Assembly (NCBI GenBank): GCA_023374045.1
Contig: CM041777.1
Location: 90,390,300-90,454,299 of the forward strand
Reading direction: 5' to 3'
DNA: 64,000 nucleotides
DNA from: Limonium bicolor
Taxonomy: Eukaryota > Streptophyta > Magnoliopsida > Caryophyllales > Plumbaginaceae
The notes beneath the pieces are model-generated. The model had not been told where the DNA came from. It was given only the letters and a program-made list of their open reading frames with translations, and did no database searches. The translations under genes and the position numbers were made by a program. Below, piece by piece: positions 24,304 to 36,660 of this stretch; the stretch's first letter is position 1; each line of letters begins with the position of its first letter.

Positions 24304-24724
24304 AGTAAGACAGAGATATGTAAAGGAACACTAACACGTCACAAGTACATAGTAATGTACGGTGACCGTAACGAAACAACCACAGGAATAAACATCCTAA
24401 AACTGAAGGAATGAAACCTTGGAAAGGCCTAACGGCCCGACCACTGTATTTAGAACATACCAGTCAGCGAGAGGCTAGACTTGGTCAAGACCTCAAACAT
24501 GGCTATGCCATGAGAGATTTCTTTTAACACCGAACCATTGTTTTAAAAACCCAAAATTTTCCTTTCAAAACCACAACCTTCTTTTATAAACCTTGGATTT
24601 TAAAACCGAACCAACATGATTATGGTGAGTATCATAGAATGATACAAGAGGAGTTGGCAATAGAATACTTCACCTAGGCGTGTGGCGAACACTACGAGTG
24701 TACCCGTTACGGGATGTGGGACAA

Positions 24725-24748
24725 CCGCACTCCGAAGGAGCTTGCGGG
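24725..24748 (+). repeat. CCGCACTCC/GGAG..TGCGG hairpin in element B
   Basis: CCGCA-CTCC-GAA-GGAG-CT-TGCGG: a two-part stem with a 2-base bulge, matched in element C with a different loop. Confidence 0.8.
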
Positions 24749-27700
24749 CCCGACATATAGTTGGGTAAGTGGTAACGTATCAATATGGTACCCCACGTAT
24801 GTATACATGTAGTGTGCGACACACGGGAAGTAGTCAACTCCATTCTACGGACCATGAGTGAGTTCAATCAGAACAGCTGGACACCTCAGACGATCAAGTA
24901 TCAAGGAACTCAGAGAATCCATCTGAAGATGAGGAATAAGAACTAGGAAGTGCAAAAAGCACAGACTAATAAGTATAGACATTGGATATGTCTCAAATAA
25001 CCCAAGCAACTACCTGACAGCTGGATGGAATACCCAGCCTAAACACAGTGAGGCGAATGCCTAACGTGAACCTAACAATGCTCAACAAACGAGGCGGAAA
25101 TCTCAAGAGCAACCCCAAGATTACCACAAGTATACTCCATCATTGAAGGGGATATCAAACCTAGTCCTAAGCACTAGGAGCAAGTGTAAACAGTCTACCC
25201 AAGAACGGGAGACGTTACAACCCCAAAAGGGACAACTCAAGAACGATACCACAAGACGGTACAGTGGACAACATATCATAACCATTAGCCGGATAACGGC
25301 ATAATTTAACAACACCCAGGAGCAATCCTTGAGGGTGACTAGATGGACACAGTCAAGCAAAGCGTCGAGATGAGAATACAGAACTGGAAACGAACACTCG
25401 GTTAGGACACCAAAGGGATTTCACTTAACAGGAAATGCCCTAAATTACTGAGAGGCACCTATTAACACCAGATTGCCTAAAGGGTCTCCTATGAACGGAA
25501 GCGTGATGTCACGACTTACCATGGAGCCCAATAATATCTCAACCTATGACGGTATACATGGAGTGGAGACATGTATAAGCAGCTTGCAAGGGCATAGCTT
25601 GTAGCAATACGGCTCAGAAGCCGTAAACCAAATACGTTATACGAACTCAAACGGTTGCAAAACCCACACCATGGGTAACAAGACTTGCAAAGGGATTGCC
25701 TCATACGACAAGAAATCAACAACTGGACCATAAATTCAAACCCAACATCCTGAGTGGCTTGGAGTAATGGCCAACTCAATGTCACTGTCACTAGAGCATC
25801 AGCCTAGTATACAGTTGACGGAGTTCTTAATTACTGCCATGCCTTCTGTAGCAGTGGTAGCACAGGGCATAAGAATCATGATAATGCCAACATTGGCCTA
25901 GTCCACACTTGAACACTACGGGAAACCCAAGGGAAGGTACCCCTCGTTAACCAAAGACCACTAATGCGGTGATGATGTGAACCCTTAGAAAAGGCTTCCA
26001 TCTACTATAACAATAAAACCACGCAATAGAGATTGCCAAGGGATGATGGGATAAGGAAATGAGATTTCCAAACCATTACGACTTAAGGGAGTAAGCATAC
26101 TCCATATACACCCAAACATGTTGGACCATTGCGTAAACACCAACATAGCAAACCTTGTTATGAGACATATGAGTGGTGACAAACCCTCAACAAGACCTTC
26201 ACTTGTCAGTGATAGAATACCCTCCAATTGGAGAACGGGACCAGAAAACCCTGGAAGTTTCGTGGGATGTCCTGGTAATATACATACAAGCAAAACTACA
26301 CAGCCAGAGCCTAAACCAATGCTCAGCTTTGGAGGACAGTAATTGTCAAAAACAATCAATGTGAGTGCACGTTGCACATCACGAATGACCAACGCTCAAG
26401 AGAGCTTGTAAACCGGTAAATTGCTTTATCCTTGGTCAACCAAGATACTTGGTAAATTGTATCACAAATGATGATAGAATGTGAGGTAAGTTATTAACCT
26501 ACACATAAAACCTAAGTGGAATAAGACATCTCCACATGGGAAGATAATAGATTGCTGTATGCTACGACAACCGTCATACACACAAACACAGGGAACTCCT
26601 AGTGTATTTACACCATAAGGAAATGGTGAAATGACAATGTCACTAAGTAAAAAGGAACTACCACAGTACCGGAAACAGTAAAAGCAATGTTGTACAATGT
26701 AAGAATACGGTGCGCAACAGGCGGACCGCTATGAGGGAGTTTTAAGCATAACAACGGAGTATAAGTATGAGATACACACAGAAATATTCTTTCCTATCAC
26801 CTAAGTGACTTACTGTCAAGCGTTTCGCCTCTGCACTCTGTATGACTGAGTGTTTTAGTATTGCACTTGTGCAGCTAATGATCTAATGGGATGGCTAGGG
26901 ATATGGAGAATGTAAACCGTAGTAATCCTTCTTTTCACCAACAGACAGGGCAAGCCATTTAAGCAAGCTTAGCAACAACCGTGCGGCCTAAGGCCAAGAA
27001 GCACGAAGAGTGCGAAACACACTACAATCACAGATGTGAATTCCAATGGAATAAAAGGTGAAGAGAGACTTAAGGAAGTCACTAGGACCGACGCATATCA
27101 ATGCAAGGTCATACAAGTAAAGAACACTTGTACTGAACCAGGAGAACTGGTATAATTCAGAAGCTAATGACAACAGAGGAAGTACTACAACTAAGTAGTG
27201 ACTTAACCTCGCCCGACAATAAGTCAGAGGAGCTAATGAATAAATCGTGGAAGCATAATAGCTGTGCAGTAGATTACTAGAGAGTGGTTATAAATCTTAA
27301 CGCGTTGAGTTCAAACACGGTAAAAGATAAAACTACCGCAGTTGTTTAGTAAACCTTATTCCCATAATAGACGGATGAGAAGGTAATGTATAGCACATTA
27401 AGGATAACAAGAAGGGTGAATAACCCAAGTTATCAGGGTCGCGCAGCAGAAGCTAGTGGGCCCTAGCTAGGAGATTAATGTACCTAGTGAGCATAATACA
27501 ATGGCTATTATGTCTTGAAGCCGATTAGGCTAGAATCAAATTAAATAGAGTTAAATAAACTCATATAGGAACTCTTGGTGCAAAGAAGAAACCATTGGTA
27601 TGGTTAAGACCCTTTGACCAGAGCATAGTACATAGCATACTGTAGTGAAGCTAAACGCTTCGGATTGCCCCAATTAAATAACAATGTTTAATATTAACAT

Positions 27701-28932
27701 TGGGTGATTACATGCGTAATCCCTTTTAAGGGGGTAGAGCGAAAACCGCTTAATGTAAGTTTTGTGAATAAAACACATAAACCATAATGTGCATAGCACA
27801 AATGAAACCAAATTGATGATTGATACTATGTTAAACAAACATAAGTACTCATTCACACTGTAATTATGGTAATTTGGCATTAGACATGCAAATACCATAG
27901 GAGGAGTATACCCATCTTGTAACACCAATGTAAGAGTATTAGTAAAAAGAAAAGTAATGAGTAGTGGACGGAGCTCCACAAGTATTGTAACCTTTGAAGA
28001 GTAGTACAAATGAATGAGGATAGTCAGATGAATGAAGTTTATGAGTAGTGGAATCGTAAGTAAAATATTTGAAACAATTGAAGACACTAAATCTTATAAA
28101 TGTTAGTATTCCTTAGTTAGAATATAGGGATGATGGTGAGTAATGGATGGAAGTAGTGAAGGTTGATGAAATGCATTAGGATTAAACCGTGGAGTAAAGC
28201 ATTTGGGAAGTAGAGTGAGAATGATTGATGGATTGATTCTCATCTTTGGAGATGTATGAATTCGCAATTATGACTAGAAAGAGTAAAAAGATAGAAAATG
28301 AAAACAATTTAAATTATCTGTTTGTGTTGAACCTGATGTGGGAAGTCGAACTTGATCCTGATCAGATCAGGGAAACCGAACACAAATTGGGGTGAAAGAT
28401 AGTTCAACACTGATGCTGATCACATCAGGTTCGAATGATTCTTGAAGCTCCCCTCAAGTGGTCACAAGATCACACATAGGATAGAAGAATTATACGAATT
28501 GGAATTTGGAGTTGTATGCCTTTAGAAAGATTTCTAATTAGTAGTTGTAAAAGAATTTTCTTTCTTAGACTGGAGAGTAAGTATTTGTTGGAAGCTGGTA
28601 CGGGAGAAGATAGTAGTATATTACGTTGCATTATTCCAAGGGCAGCGGGACATAGGAGAGTCCCGTGTCTAGAGGACCTAAGCGTCTGCGGGATGGTATG
28701 TGTTTGCATCGCTTTGGGGATAGCTTTGCATTGTATGTTGTATGAATAAATTTGGTAATGAGGAACCGGATGGTCGGTAGTAGTGCGGATCAGAGTAATT
28801 ATTGTACATGGGTATGGTATGGAAAGGAGAAACCTTGAGTAACTGAATTGGGATTAGTAAGGAGGAAGAACGTATGGCTTTGGTAATTGGACACGTAAGA
28901 ATGAGTAAGCATTGTAACCCCTAACCTCGAAC

Positions 28933-28965
28933 AACTTTGAGGACAAAGTTCCTAAGGGGGTAGAT
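28933..28965 (+). promoter_or_regulatory. Element B pre-PPT hairpin and polypurine tract
   Basis: AACTTTG-AGGA-CAAAGTT (28933-28950) is a perfect 7-bp stem, followed by AAGGGGGTAGA next to the 3' LTR. In chromoviruses this block usually encodes the integrase C-terminus and precedes the PPT. Confidence 0.8.
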
Positions 28966-31900
28966 TGAAATATACCGAACTTAAACATAAGGATTAAAAT
29001 GATCTAATATATTTAAGGCTAATGGTACCTAATTATATTGGTAGGAAGATAAATCTAAAAGGAATAAAGAAAACGCTTAAAAAGCGAAACGCTAATAAGC
29101 GTTAAATAACCATAGGAGGTACGAGACCTCGGTTGGAGTATTATAGAGATTTTAAAGGTTTAATAAGACCTAAATAATATATGGGAACAACTTCTGAAGC
29201 AATCGGATCCAAATAAGAATTAAAACGCTAATCGAGCTTTAGAGCACGTTTTTCGAGGTAACTGGGAAAACGTGTCTTTAAGTGGGTCAAATAGACTCGT
29301 AACAATTTTGGTCAACTAAATAATCATAATAAAATATTAGTGAAGCTTAGAACCAATAAAATCAATAAAACGAGAAATTAGTAAAAACTGTCAAAAACGG
29401 GAAGTTGTGGGGGAAACATAAATAGACCAAACTTATGTGTCCACTTTTAAAATAAAAAGTAAACTATGTGTGTGTGCGTGTGTGTCCGATTTGGACCCCT
29501 CACCCACACTCTCTCACACACTCACCTACCTCTCTTATATACAAAACAATAAAAACAATTAAAAAAACAATAAAGTAAACTAACTTACTTTACTACCTCT
29601 CACACTCTCTCTCTCCTATCCCCTCATTCTCCTCACAACACTCACGTACACAGCACTCCCCTCCCCTCTCTGATTTTTCCTTCTTCTTCCTTGGAGCCTC
29701 TAATGGCGATTTTGAGGAGCCAAAATAGCCACCCACTTCTCTCCTCTTGTTAACCCACCAAACCTTCTCCAAATTGTAAAATACCACCATTGTGTTCCTC
29801 TCATCAAGTAGAGCATTCCTATCTTTTCAAAATTCGAAAAGGAGCACTTTCATCTCATGGGTAGGAGCATTTGGAGCTTTAAGACTACCACTAGAACCAC
29901 CTTGTTCTCCTTGTTCTAATGAGGTAAAAATATTCTTAAAAACCTCATTTTTTCTAGCCTTATGGGCAAAACGAAAATTTAGCTAAACCCTTGTTTGGTT
30001 CCTTTTGTACCCAGCCGATTTTAGCTTCTTTGAAGCAGTAGAAACATTGTTCTTAAGCTCCTCTAAGCTTCATCTACACCCTTGGAAGGTACATGTTTTA
30101 AACCCTAGAAATTACTTCAAAACATTAATGTAATCTAAGGGTTAGTCTTGGTATTGAAATGTGTATGTGAATGGGTTATAATGTTCGATTTGTGAAGTAC
30201 TATAACCGGTAGAGAAGAGAAGGAAGAAGCAAGAGGAAAAGGAAACTAGAAGAAGAAAGAAGGTAATTGCACTCTTTCCTTGTGTAGCTTGGTAATGAGT
30301 AAGGTAACAGATTTTTAGAAGTTAAAATTGGTATTGTAAATTGTAGTGCAGTAGTAATGTATTGTGCAGGAGAATCTAAGTGCTTAAAACCGTTGAAAAC
30401 ATGTAAAATGTATTGAAACTTAGTTGGGTATTGGGTTGTTGAGTGCAGGAATTTTTAGTAGTATTTTAGTATTGGTAAATGTGTATGGGAGCTTGTATAT
30501 TGATTTGTGTATAAACAGGTGAGATGATGTTATGTGTGAGAGAAACCATGTGGAGAATGTTAATAATATAGGGAGACTATGTCAAATTTTATCTAGGAAT
30601 TTGAGGACTTAAGTGTTCCAGATGAGAAAACAACCTAGGTAGTGATAGGTGTATGTGGAGAGTATAATGGGAGCGTTTAGTAGCTTGTAACAGATTTGGG
30701 TGTGATTTATTAATGGGTTGCAACTAGGAAGTGAATGGATGTATCTTGGCTACTAGGAGTAGCACTAGTTGAGGAAGTAATGGAGGAAATAAGACCCCAA
30801 AAATCTGCAACAAAGTGTAATAGATATACATTGGAGAGTTAGGAGAGTTAGTGTGGAAGAATTGATGACAAGAGTGTTGGACTTGGGTATAGATATGGTA
30901 GTGGCTTGGGAATGAATTGGAGGGTAAGGTAATACATTGTAGGCTTTGGAATGGCATTAGGAGATGAGAATATGCATGGGCAATAGGAGCAAAAATCTGT
31001 AGCATTGGAGGATGAAAACTGTTGTAAGTGTGGAAGGGAAGTGATGAAATTTGTAAGTGGATTGATGGATTTAGTAAAGCATTTGGTGGGTGAACTAAGG
31101 CAATTTGAAGGGCCTAGGTAGTGTTTAAACATGTGAGATACATGTAAGAAGATTGAGAAACAACGGTTAAAGTATGGACTGAAAACAGAAGTAAAAATGC
31201 AAATACTGGGCCCGACCGAACTTGCGACCGAACTTGCAAGTTCGGTCGAGTCCATATTTACAAAGACGGGAAAGCTTCTGGAATCGACCGGACTTGCAAG
31301 TTCGGTCGGACCAGAAAATTCTCTCCGTCTGTAACCTACTGGAATCGACCGGACTTGCGACCGGACATGCAAGTTCGGTCGGCCAGAAAAATTTCCGTCG
31401 AGTAAGCTACTGGAATGGACCGACGACCTTGCGACCGGACTTGCAAGGTCGGTCGGGCTAAAATTTTTCCGTTAAGTAACTTACTGGAATGGACCGACCT
31501 TGGGACCGGACTTGCAAGGTCGGTCGGCCCTGGAATTTTCACCCGATGTAACCTACTGACTCGGACCGAACTTGCAAGGTCGGTCGCAAGTTCGTTCGGG
31601 TCAAAACTTACAAAAAACTATAAGACTATGGTTAGAATTGTATGTATGTATATGTATACCCACCTATACATACATGCACATATGTGTAAGTAAACCAGTG
31701 TTAAGTAATTAAAAGTAAGTAAATAAAATGTAAGTGTAAGAATGTGAAGACCTAGTAAGTATGAGTTAGGAAGCGTAAGGGTAACCGAATAAAGTTAATG
31801 ATAGTTAGATTAATTATTCGGTTGTATGTGTATCATAGGATTTGAATTGTGAATACCGGAGGAACGTTGGGATACAAGTACAACGGTGAAAGGTATGATT

Positions 31901-33243
31901 TTCTTCATGCCCTGTATCCTAATCTGGTTACCCCGATTTGTGTGCTTATTTGATCACCTAATAAGATAAATGCATGAATCGGACTATATTGCACCTACTC
32001 GTGCTTGTTTACATTGTTCTTGATGTTTGCCTCGAACAATAGTTGTATAATTCATGAAATATTGAATGATGATGAAGTGTATTGTATTCTGTAGTGTACT
32101 TGTATATTGTAATGTATTTCGTATGTATGTGTATATATGTGTATTGTATTATGTGGCTTGAATGTTGACTTCTGCTAATTCCTAACTACCTAACTCCTAA
32201 CTTAAGTGAGTAAACCGGAATGAGTAGAAGTCCGATATAGTTTCGGCCACGCGTGAGGATGCGGAGTCACAAGAGGTTGGCTGCAATTCCTGACTCTTAA
32301 ACTGATCCGCGGCCCAAATCCCTTAAATGGGTAGCATCCCGGATTGGTGAGTCAAGTAAATCCCGGAGGTGGGACGGTGTAGTCCCCAGGGCGGAGGTCC
32401 CGACGACTTAACTTGAGTAAGAGTAAGAGTAAGTAAGTATGGATCCGTAAGTATGTATGAGTATGTATGCGTATGTATGAAGTAACGAGTAAAAGAGTAA
32501 TCTCCACCCGATTACCCGAGTGGAACAATGAAGCTAACAAGAACTGTACTTTGTGTATGTAGTAAGTATGTGTATTCGGAGAAGGTAAGTGAGTATTGAA
32601 TGGTTATATCGTATTCCTTGTATGTAATGAATTGTATGTATGTATGTTGTGTAAGTATTATTGTACTGTGTGTAAGAGCATGTATGCATGTATGCTTGTA
32701 TGAAAATGAACCGCATGTATTCGACCAGTGGTCGGCGTACCCTCACTAGTACGCGGGGTATGCGGTTATCATGCTCGACGAAAGCTGACCCCTTCGGGGG
32801 ACATTTTTTAGTGTGCAGGTACCCGAAGCGAATATGGTCAAGGAAGAGACCGGAGGCACACCCTGTAATTAGGAGTAAGTAGTTTGTGAGGAACGGGTAG
32901 TAAGTAGTCTCGTAGTGAGTACGTATGAACTTTGAAGAGGTAGTATATTTGTATAAAGGATCTTAGTAAACTCGGTATGTGGATTATATTGTATGGTATT
33001 TGAAGTATTGGTAATCGATGGAAGAATGTAACGTGTATTGGTGTATGAAATATATATGGTAGATATGTAATACTCGGGATTCCGGTCCATCAGACCGATG
33101 CTGTAAGCAGTAGTAGTAGCCTTGTTAGCCACGGGGTGGCTAACGGCATTGTATCACCCATTGTAGTAAGTAAGTATCCGCTGCGATATCTGATGTGTAA
33201 GGAGATTGGACGGTAAGCATGTATTAATGGTAGGGGTGTTACA
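28966..33243 (+). repeat. 3' LTR of element B
   Basis: Starts TGAAATATACCGAACTT and ends GGGGTGTTACA. It is homologous to 19012-23318 throughout. Most differences are single-base gaps. Its hairpin array (31208-31602) lacks part of unit 2 and has a small GAC duplication in unit 4. Confidence 0.9.
31208..31602 (+). repeat. Hairpin array in the 3' LTR of B
   Basis: Sibling of 21271-21678. Unit 2 is shortened by about 17 bp to a clean GACTTGCAAGTTCGGTCGG palindrome, and unit 4 begins GGACCGACGACC. Confidence 0.85.
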
Positions 33244-35796
33244 TATACACAAAGTCTATTCAGAAATTGACAAGAGAGAAAAGAATGCTAGGGGAAAACC
33301 TATACATAAATTCTTAAAATTCATTAAATGGGGGAGTTTGAGCTTAAAACTTCTCCCGAATTCTTCTGCTTCGTCTTCGAGCTTCTGACTGACTGCTTAC
33401 GCTCGGGCCCCTGGTTGGCTCTTGACCGGCTGCTCTTCGTCTTCAGACTCTTGACCGCTGCTCATTCATTTTCAGGCTCCTGCAACGGGGTAGTATTATA
33501 ATCAAACAGAACGGGTTGATGTTCTTCCGATTTTCACAAGTTTGAACTCGAACAAGTGTTCATAATCTTCATGTCGCTTAACCCGGGTTGGTACACCTCT
33601 GATTTTGTATTTAACGGTTGGTGACAGTCTACATGTCACACGGCTAACTCCACGGGTTGGTGCGCTTCTAGCCTTCAGCTCTATCCGCGTAGTTGATCTT
33701 CATGCTGCTTCACTTGCTCCGACGAGAGGATAGGGGATATTTTGAGAAAGGAAAAGTGAATGATCGAGCACTAAATCTTATGTGAAAATCCACCACTTTT
33801 GTGAAAAACACAAAATGACTAGTACGCTCCACGGTAATAACCGCTGCTCTTGAAGGTGGGTTGAACTTCAAAAATAATGGATCACAACATGGGGACTAAA
33901 TCATTTATTTTGAAATATGTTTGTGAGAAATGCTATTTCGAAACAACATCTGTGAGAAATGCTATTTGAAACTCGTTTGCAAAAATGGGTTTTGAAATCT
34001 GTTTTAGAAACTAGTTTTGAAAAAAAAAACATTTGTGGGAAACATTGTTTGAAAATCATTTGTAAACAATAGATTTTTGAAATCTGTTCATTGCAAACTG
34101 CTTGATAAAGTTTCTTTCGAGAAGACTTGGATTGAAACCGATTTTGAAAACTGTTTTGGAAATAACAATTTTGAAGATCATTTTTTTAAATCATTCGAGA
34201 TGGACGACTCTGAAGATATTTCATTGGAGTGTTTGACATGAGTGATTTTCTGATTTTTGTTAATTTTTGAAACATGATCACATATAGATGTAAGTGCAAA
34301 ATAAAAATCGTGCCTGATTTTTGTGGAGCTGAGTGTGAATGATTGGGATAATCACCTTCCAGGTCAATCAATGCTTCCATACCACCGGGGGAACCGTCGT
34401 CCCTTCACTGTTCATCTCTCGGATTTATCTCTGTTATGCCTTGTGGGCACGTCATCAAGAAAGTCTGAAGTGCTTAAGTTCGAAAGGTCAGGATACCCGA
34501 AGTGATACAGTCACACGAGCCAATGGGTTGGCTCCTTTCTACGAAGGCCCCATTTACAAAAACCATAACTAAGCAATATATTATGTCGAGTATGAAGAGT
34601 AGTAAACATTTAGACAATAAACACACAATAGTAAACATAAGTGAAGCATGCAAAGGTCAAAGCACACATGTCGTACTTAAGGTCAATCTCGAACTCTAAA
34701 CACTTGTCCTAACTAACCTCTCAAAGCACACTCTAAGTGAGGAGTAGAGTAATCCTAATGGCTTTTGAATGAATCTCTTGGAGGTTTTGAAAGAAGTTGG
34801 GGAATCCTGACAATTTTGAATGGAGTTCAGTCTTCCTTGAGTTTGAGAAAAACTTACTCAAGTTTTCCCTAACAGAGTCACCATTCCGTGGAGGGTGATT
34901 TTTCGGTATGAGGGGGGTCTATCCACATATGGTCTGGCTGAGAAGTCTAGATCCTAAAATGCCATTCTGTGGAGGGTGATACCCCGTTATTCTGGCATCC
35001 CTCAAATACCTACTAAATCATCTGTCTTTCCAGAAAGCATAAAGGAGAGCGCAAGTGTGCACTACTCCCACTCTCGATGGGCTCCAAGCGGGACTTATGC
35101 CTCTATAAGGCGGAATTGCCTAGAGTCTCCACCTAGTTTGACCTAAGATACTAGGAAGGAAGGGAAGGAGGGTTCTAAGAACCGTAGTTGACTCTGTGAT
35201 TTGTTGCCTATGGATAGGACTTATCTGATCATACTAGAGATTCTGTTTGGGTTCGCACTGGGTTACACCCCTTAGAAGTGGCAACGACCACGACATTGGA
35301 TTGGTGCCCGAGAAAACCTCGGTCTCCAATTGTCGGGATTTCCTTCTTTAAAAAACTTTTAGAGAGATTCATTTAAGAGCCAAGGATAGGATTAGGATGA
35401 GAAGAGAGAAAATGGATGAGGCGAGCTTTTCTGCCAAGCCAACGCCTAGAAGAGGGAATTGGGGAATTCGGATGAGTAGAATGAAGATTTGGGAAAGTCT
35501 GGGGTTGAGTGAATAGCAAGACTTGGAGCCTGATGGTTTGAAATTTGTGGGAGCCGAAGAAGGTTTGAGTGTTTAGGGAGATATGAGAGCCACCTGAGAG
35601 GGGAAAAGGGTTTTTTTATTGGAATGGGGTCTCACCCTAGATGGGCTGCCTACGTACTCAACTCCATGTTAAGATCAGACCTTACGTAGTTCACGGATTG
35701 GGATTTTGGAAGTTTTGATGTTTGTGGGGTTTGAGGATATTTGAGCTGTTTGAGATATAGAAGGGTTCGGAGTTTCGAGAAGTTTTGGGATTGGGA
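33244..35796. other. Unassigned repetitive DNA
   Basis: No gene supported. It includes repeated TGTGAGAAATGCTATTT and TTTTGAAATCTGTTTT motifs (33920-34170) and two copies of CCATTCYGTGGAGGGTGAT (34881-34910, 34962-34981). The style is that of a decayed LTR-retrotransposon interior or LTR, possibly Tat/Ogre, but no protein domain remains. Confidence 0.4.
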
Positions 35797-35806
35797 TGCT
35801 AGTCTA

Positions 35807-35964
35807 TGAGACGCTCGGGTCTGTGAGACGTTTGAACCTTGAGATGTCAAAGTCCGTGAGACGCTCGGATCTGTGAGACGCTTAGGTCTATGAGATGCTC
35901 GGGTCTGTGAGACATTCGAATCATTGGGATGACAAAGTCAGTGAGACGCTCGGGTCCGTAAGAC
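35807..35964. repeat. Minisatellite of TGAGACGCTCGGGTCTG units
   Basis: About seven related units of 17-20 bp, arranged in a higher-order pattern with spacers ending GTCAAAGTC(C/A)G (35850s and 35930s). Confidence 0.75.
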
Positions 35965-35984
35965 ATTTAAAGTGTAGGGGAATT

Positions 35985-36275
35985 TGGAATGGAATTGAAA
36001 CTGAATTGAAATCAATGTTGAATTAGAGTTGAATGAATTATGATTTGAATTGGGATTGAATTGAAATTGAGATTGAATTGGAATGAATTTTGAATTAAAT
36101 GAAGTTTTGAATTGAATTGAAGTTAGAATGAATTGGATTGAAATGAATTTGGATTTGAATGAGTATGGAATTGAATTGAATTTGAATGAGTTTGGAATTG
36201 AATGGAATTTTGGATGAGTTTGGAATTGAGATGAATTTTGGATGGGTTTGGAATTGAGATGAATTGAAATTGTAT
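35985..36275. repeat. GAATTGAATTGAA-type imperfect repeat
   Basis: Long stretch built from GAATT, GAAATGAATTT and TTTGGAATTGA words with no fixed register. Open frames on the minus strand here are low-complexity artefacts rich in N, S, F and I. Confidence 0.75.
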
Positions 36276-36295
36276 GCCCAATTTGAACTAGTAAG

Positions 36296-36660
36296 CCAAG
36301 TTTGGGCGTTGGAAAAGTGGCTGAAACGGGCTTTGACATTTAGGCCGAAATGGGCCTTGAAATATGGTATGGGTTGGCCAGAATGGGCCTTGAAATGTGG
36401 GCCAAAATGGGCCTTGAAATGTGGGCTGGAATGGGCCACAAAAATTGGGTCAAAGTGGGCCTTGGATAATGGGCTTGATTTTTAAACCCGATATGGGCTT
36501 GAGATTTGGACCGAAATGGGCCTTGTGATTTGGGTTCGATTTAGGATTTGAGAATTGGGCCAAGTTGGGCTTTTTGGTTTGTTCCCCGAATTGGGCTTTA
36601 AATTGGGCATCAATTGAATTTGATTATTGGGCCTCAAACCTAAATGATAGTTGGGTCTCA
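36296..36660. repeat. ATGGGCCTTGAAATGTGGGCC minisatellite
   Basis: Roughly a dozen degenerate ~22-30-bp units around GAAATGGGCCTTGA. The best-conserved copies lie at 36350-36460, with decay towards 36660. Confidence 0.75.

Larger units (their letters stand above)
23351..28932 (+). other. Element B interior, non-coding
   Basis: About 5.6 kb with no gene I can support. Landmarks: GCACTTGCC-AA-GGCAAGTGC at 24284-24303; CCGCACTCC-GAA-GGAG-CT-TGCGG at 24725-24748; a 12-bp inverted repeat GAACCTGATGTG/CACATCAGGTTC at 28329-28340 and 28421-28432 enclosing a smaller CCTGAT/ATCAGG palindrome. The purine-rich, stop-dense sequence argues against a hidden pol. Confidence 0.65.
19012..33243 (+). mobile_element. 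Element B: Gypsy-type large retrotransposon derivative (LARD-like), two LTRs
   Basis: A 14.2-kb unit: 5' LTR 19012-23318, PBS 23324-23335, interior to about 28965 and 3' LTR 28966-33243. LTRs are 4,307 and 4,278 bp and very similar apart from many one-base indels, so insertion is recent. The interior shows no convincing gag, protease, RT, RNase H or integrase on either strand; small open frames there are scattered and unrelated. The pre-PPT block TTTGAGGACAAAGTTCC and AAGGGGGTAGA resemble the conserved 3' end of Tekay/Del chromoviruses, which I take as its likely parent lineage. Flanking bases are TTGTG on the left and TATAC on the right, so there is no target duplication. Confidence 0.85.

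Noticed and set aside
25985..26392. 135-codon minus-strand frame in element B
   Set aside because: No RT, integrase or other motif; B's sense strand is plus; not seen in related interiors.
27674..28087. 137-codon hydrophobic minus-strand frame
   Set aside because: Hydrophobicity follows from A-rich plus-strand DNA; no family resemblance.
35938..36439. Minus-strand frames rich in N, S, F, I
   Set aside because: Low-complexity translation of the GAATTGAATT repeat.
36264..36485. 73-codon frame rich in KWALK repeats
   Set aside because: Direct translation of the GGGCCTTGAAAT minisatellite.
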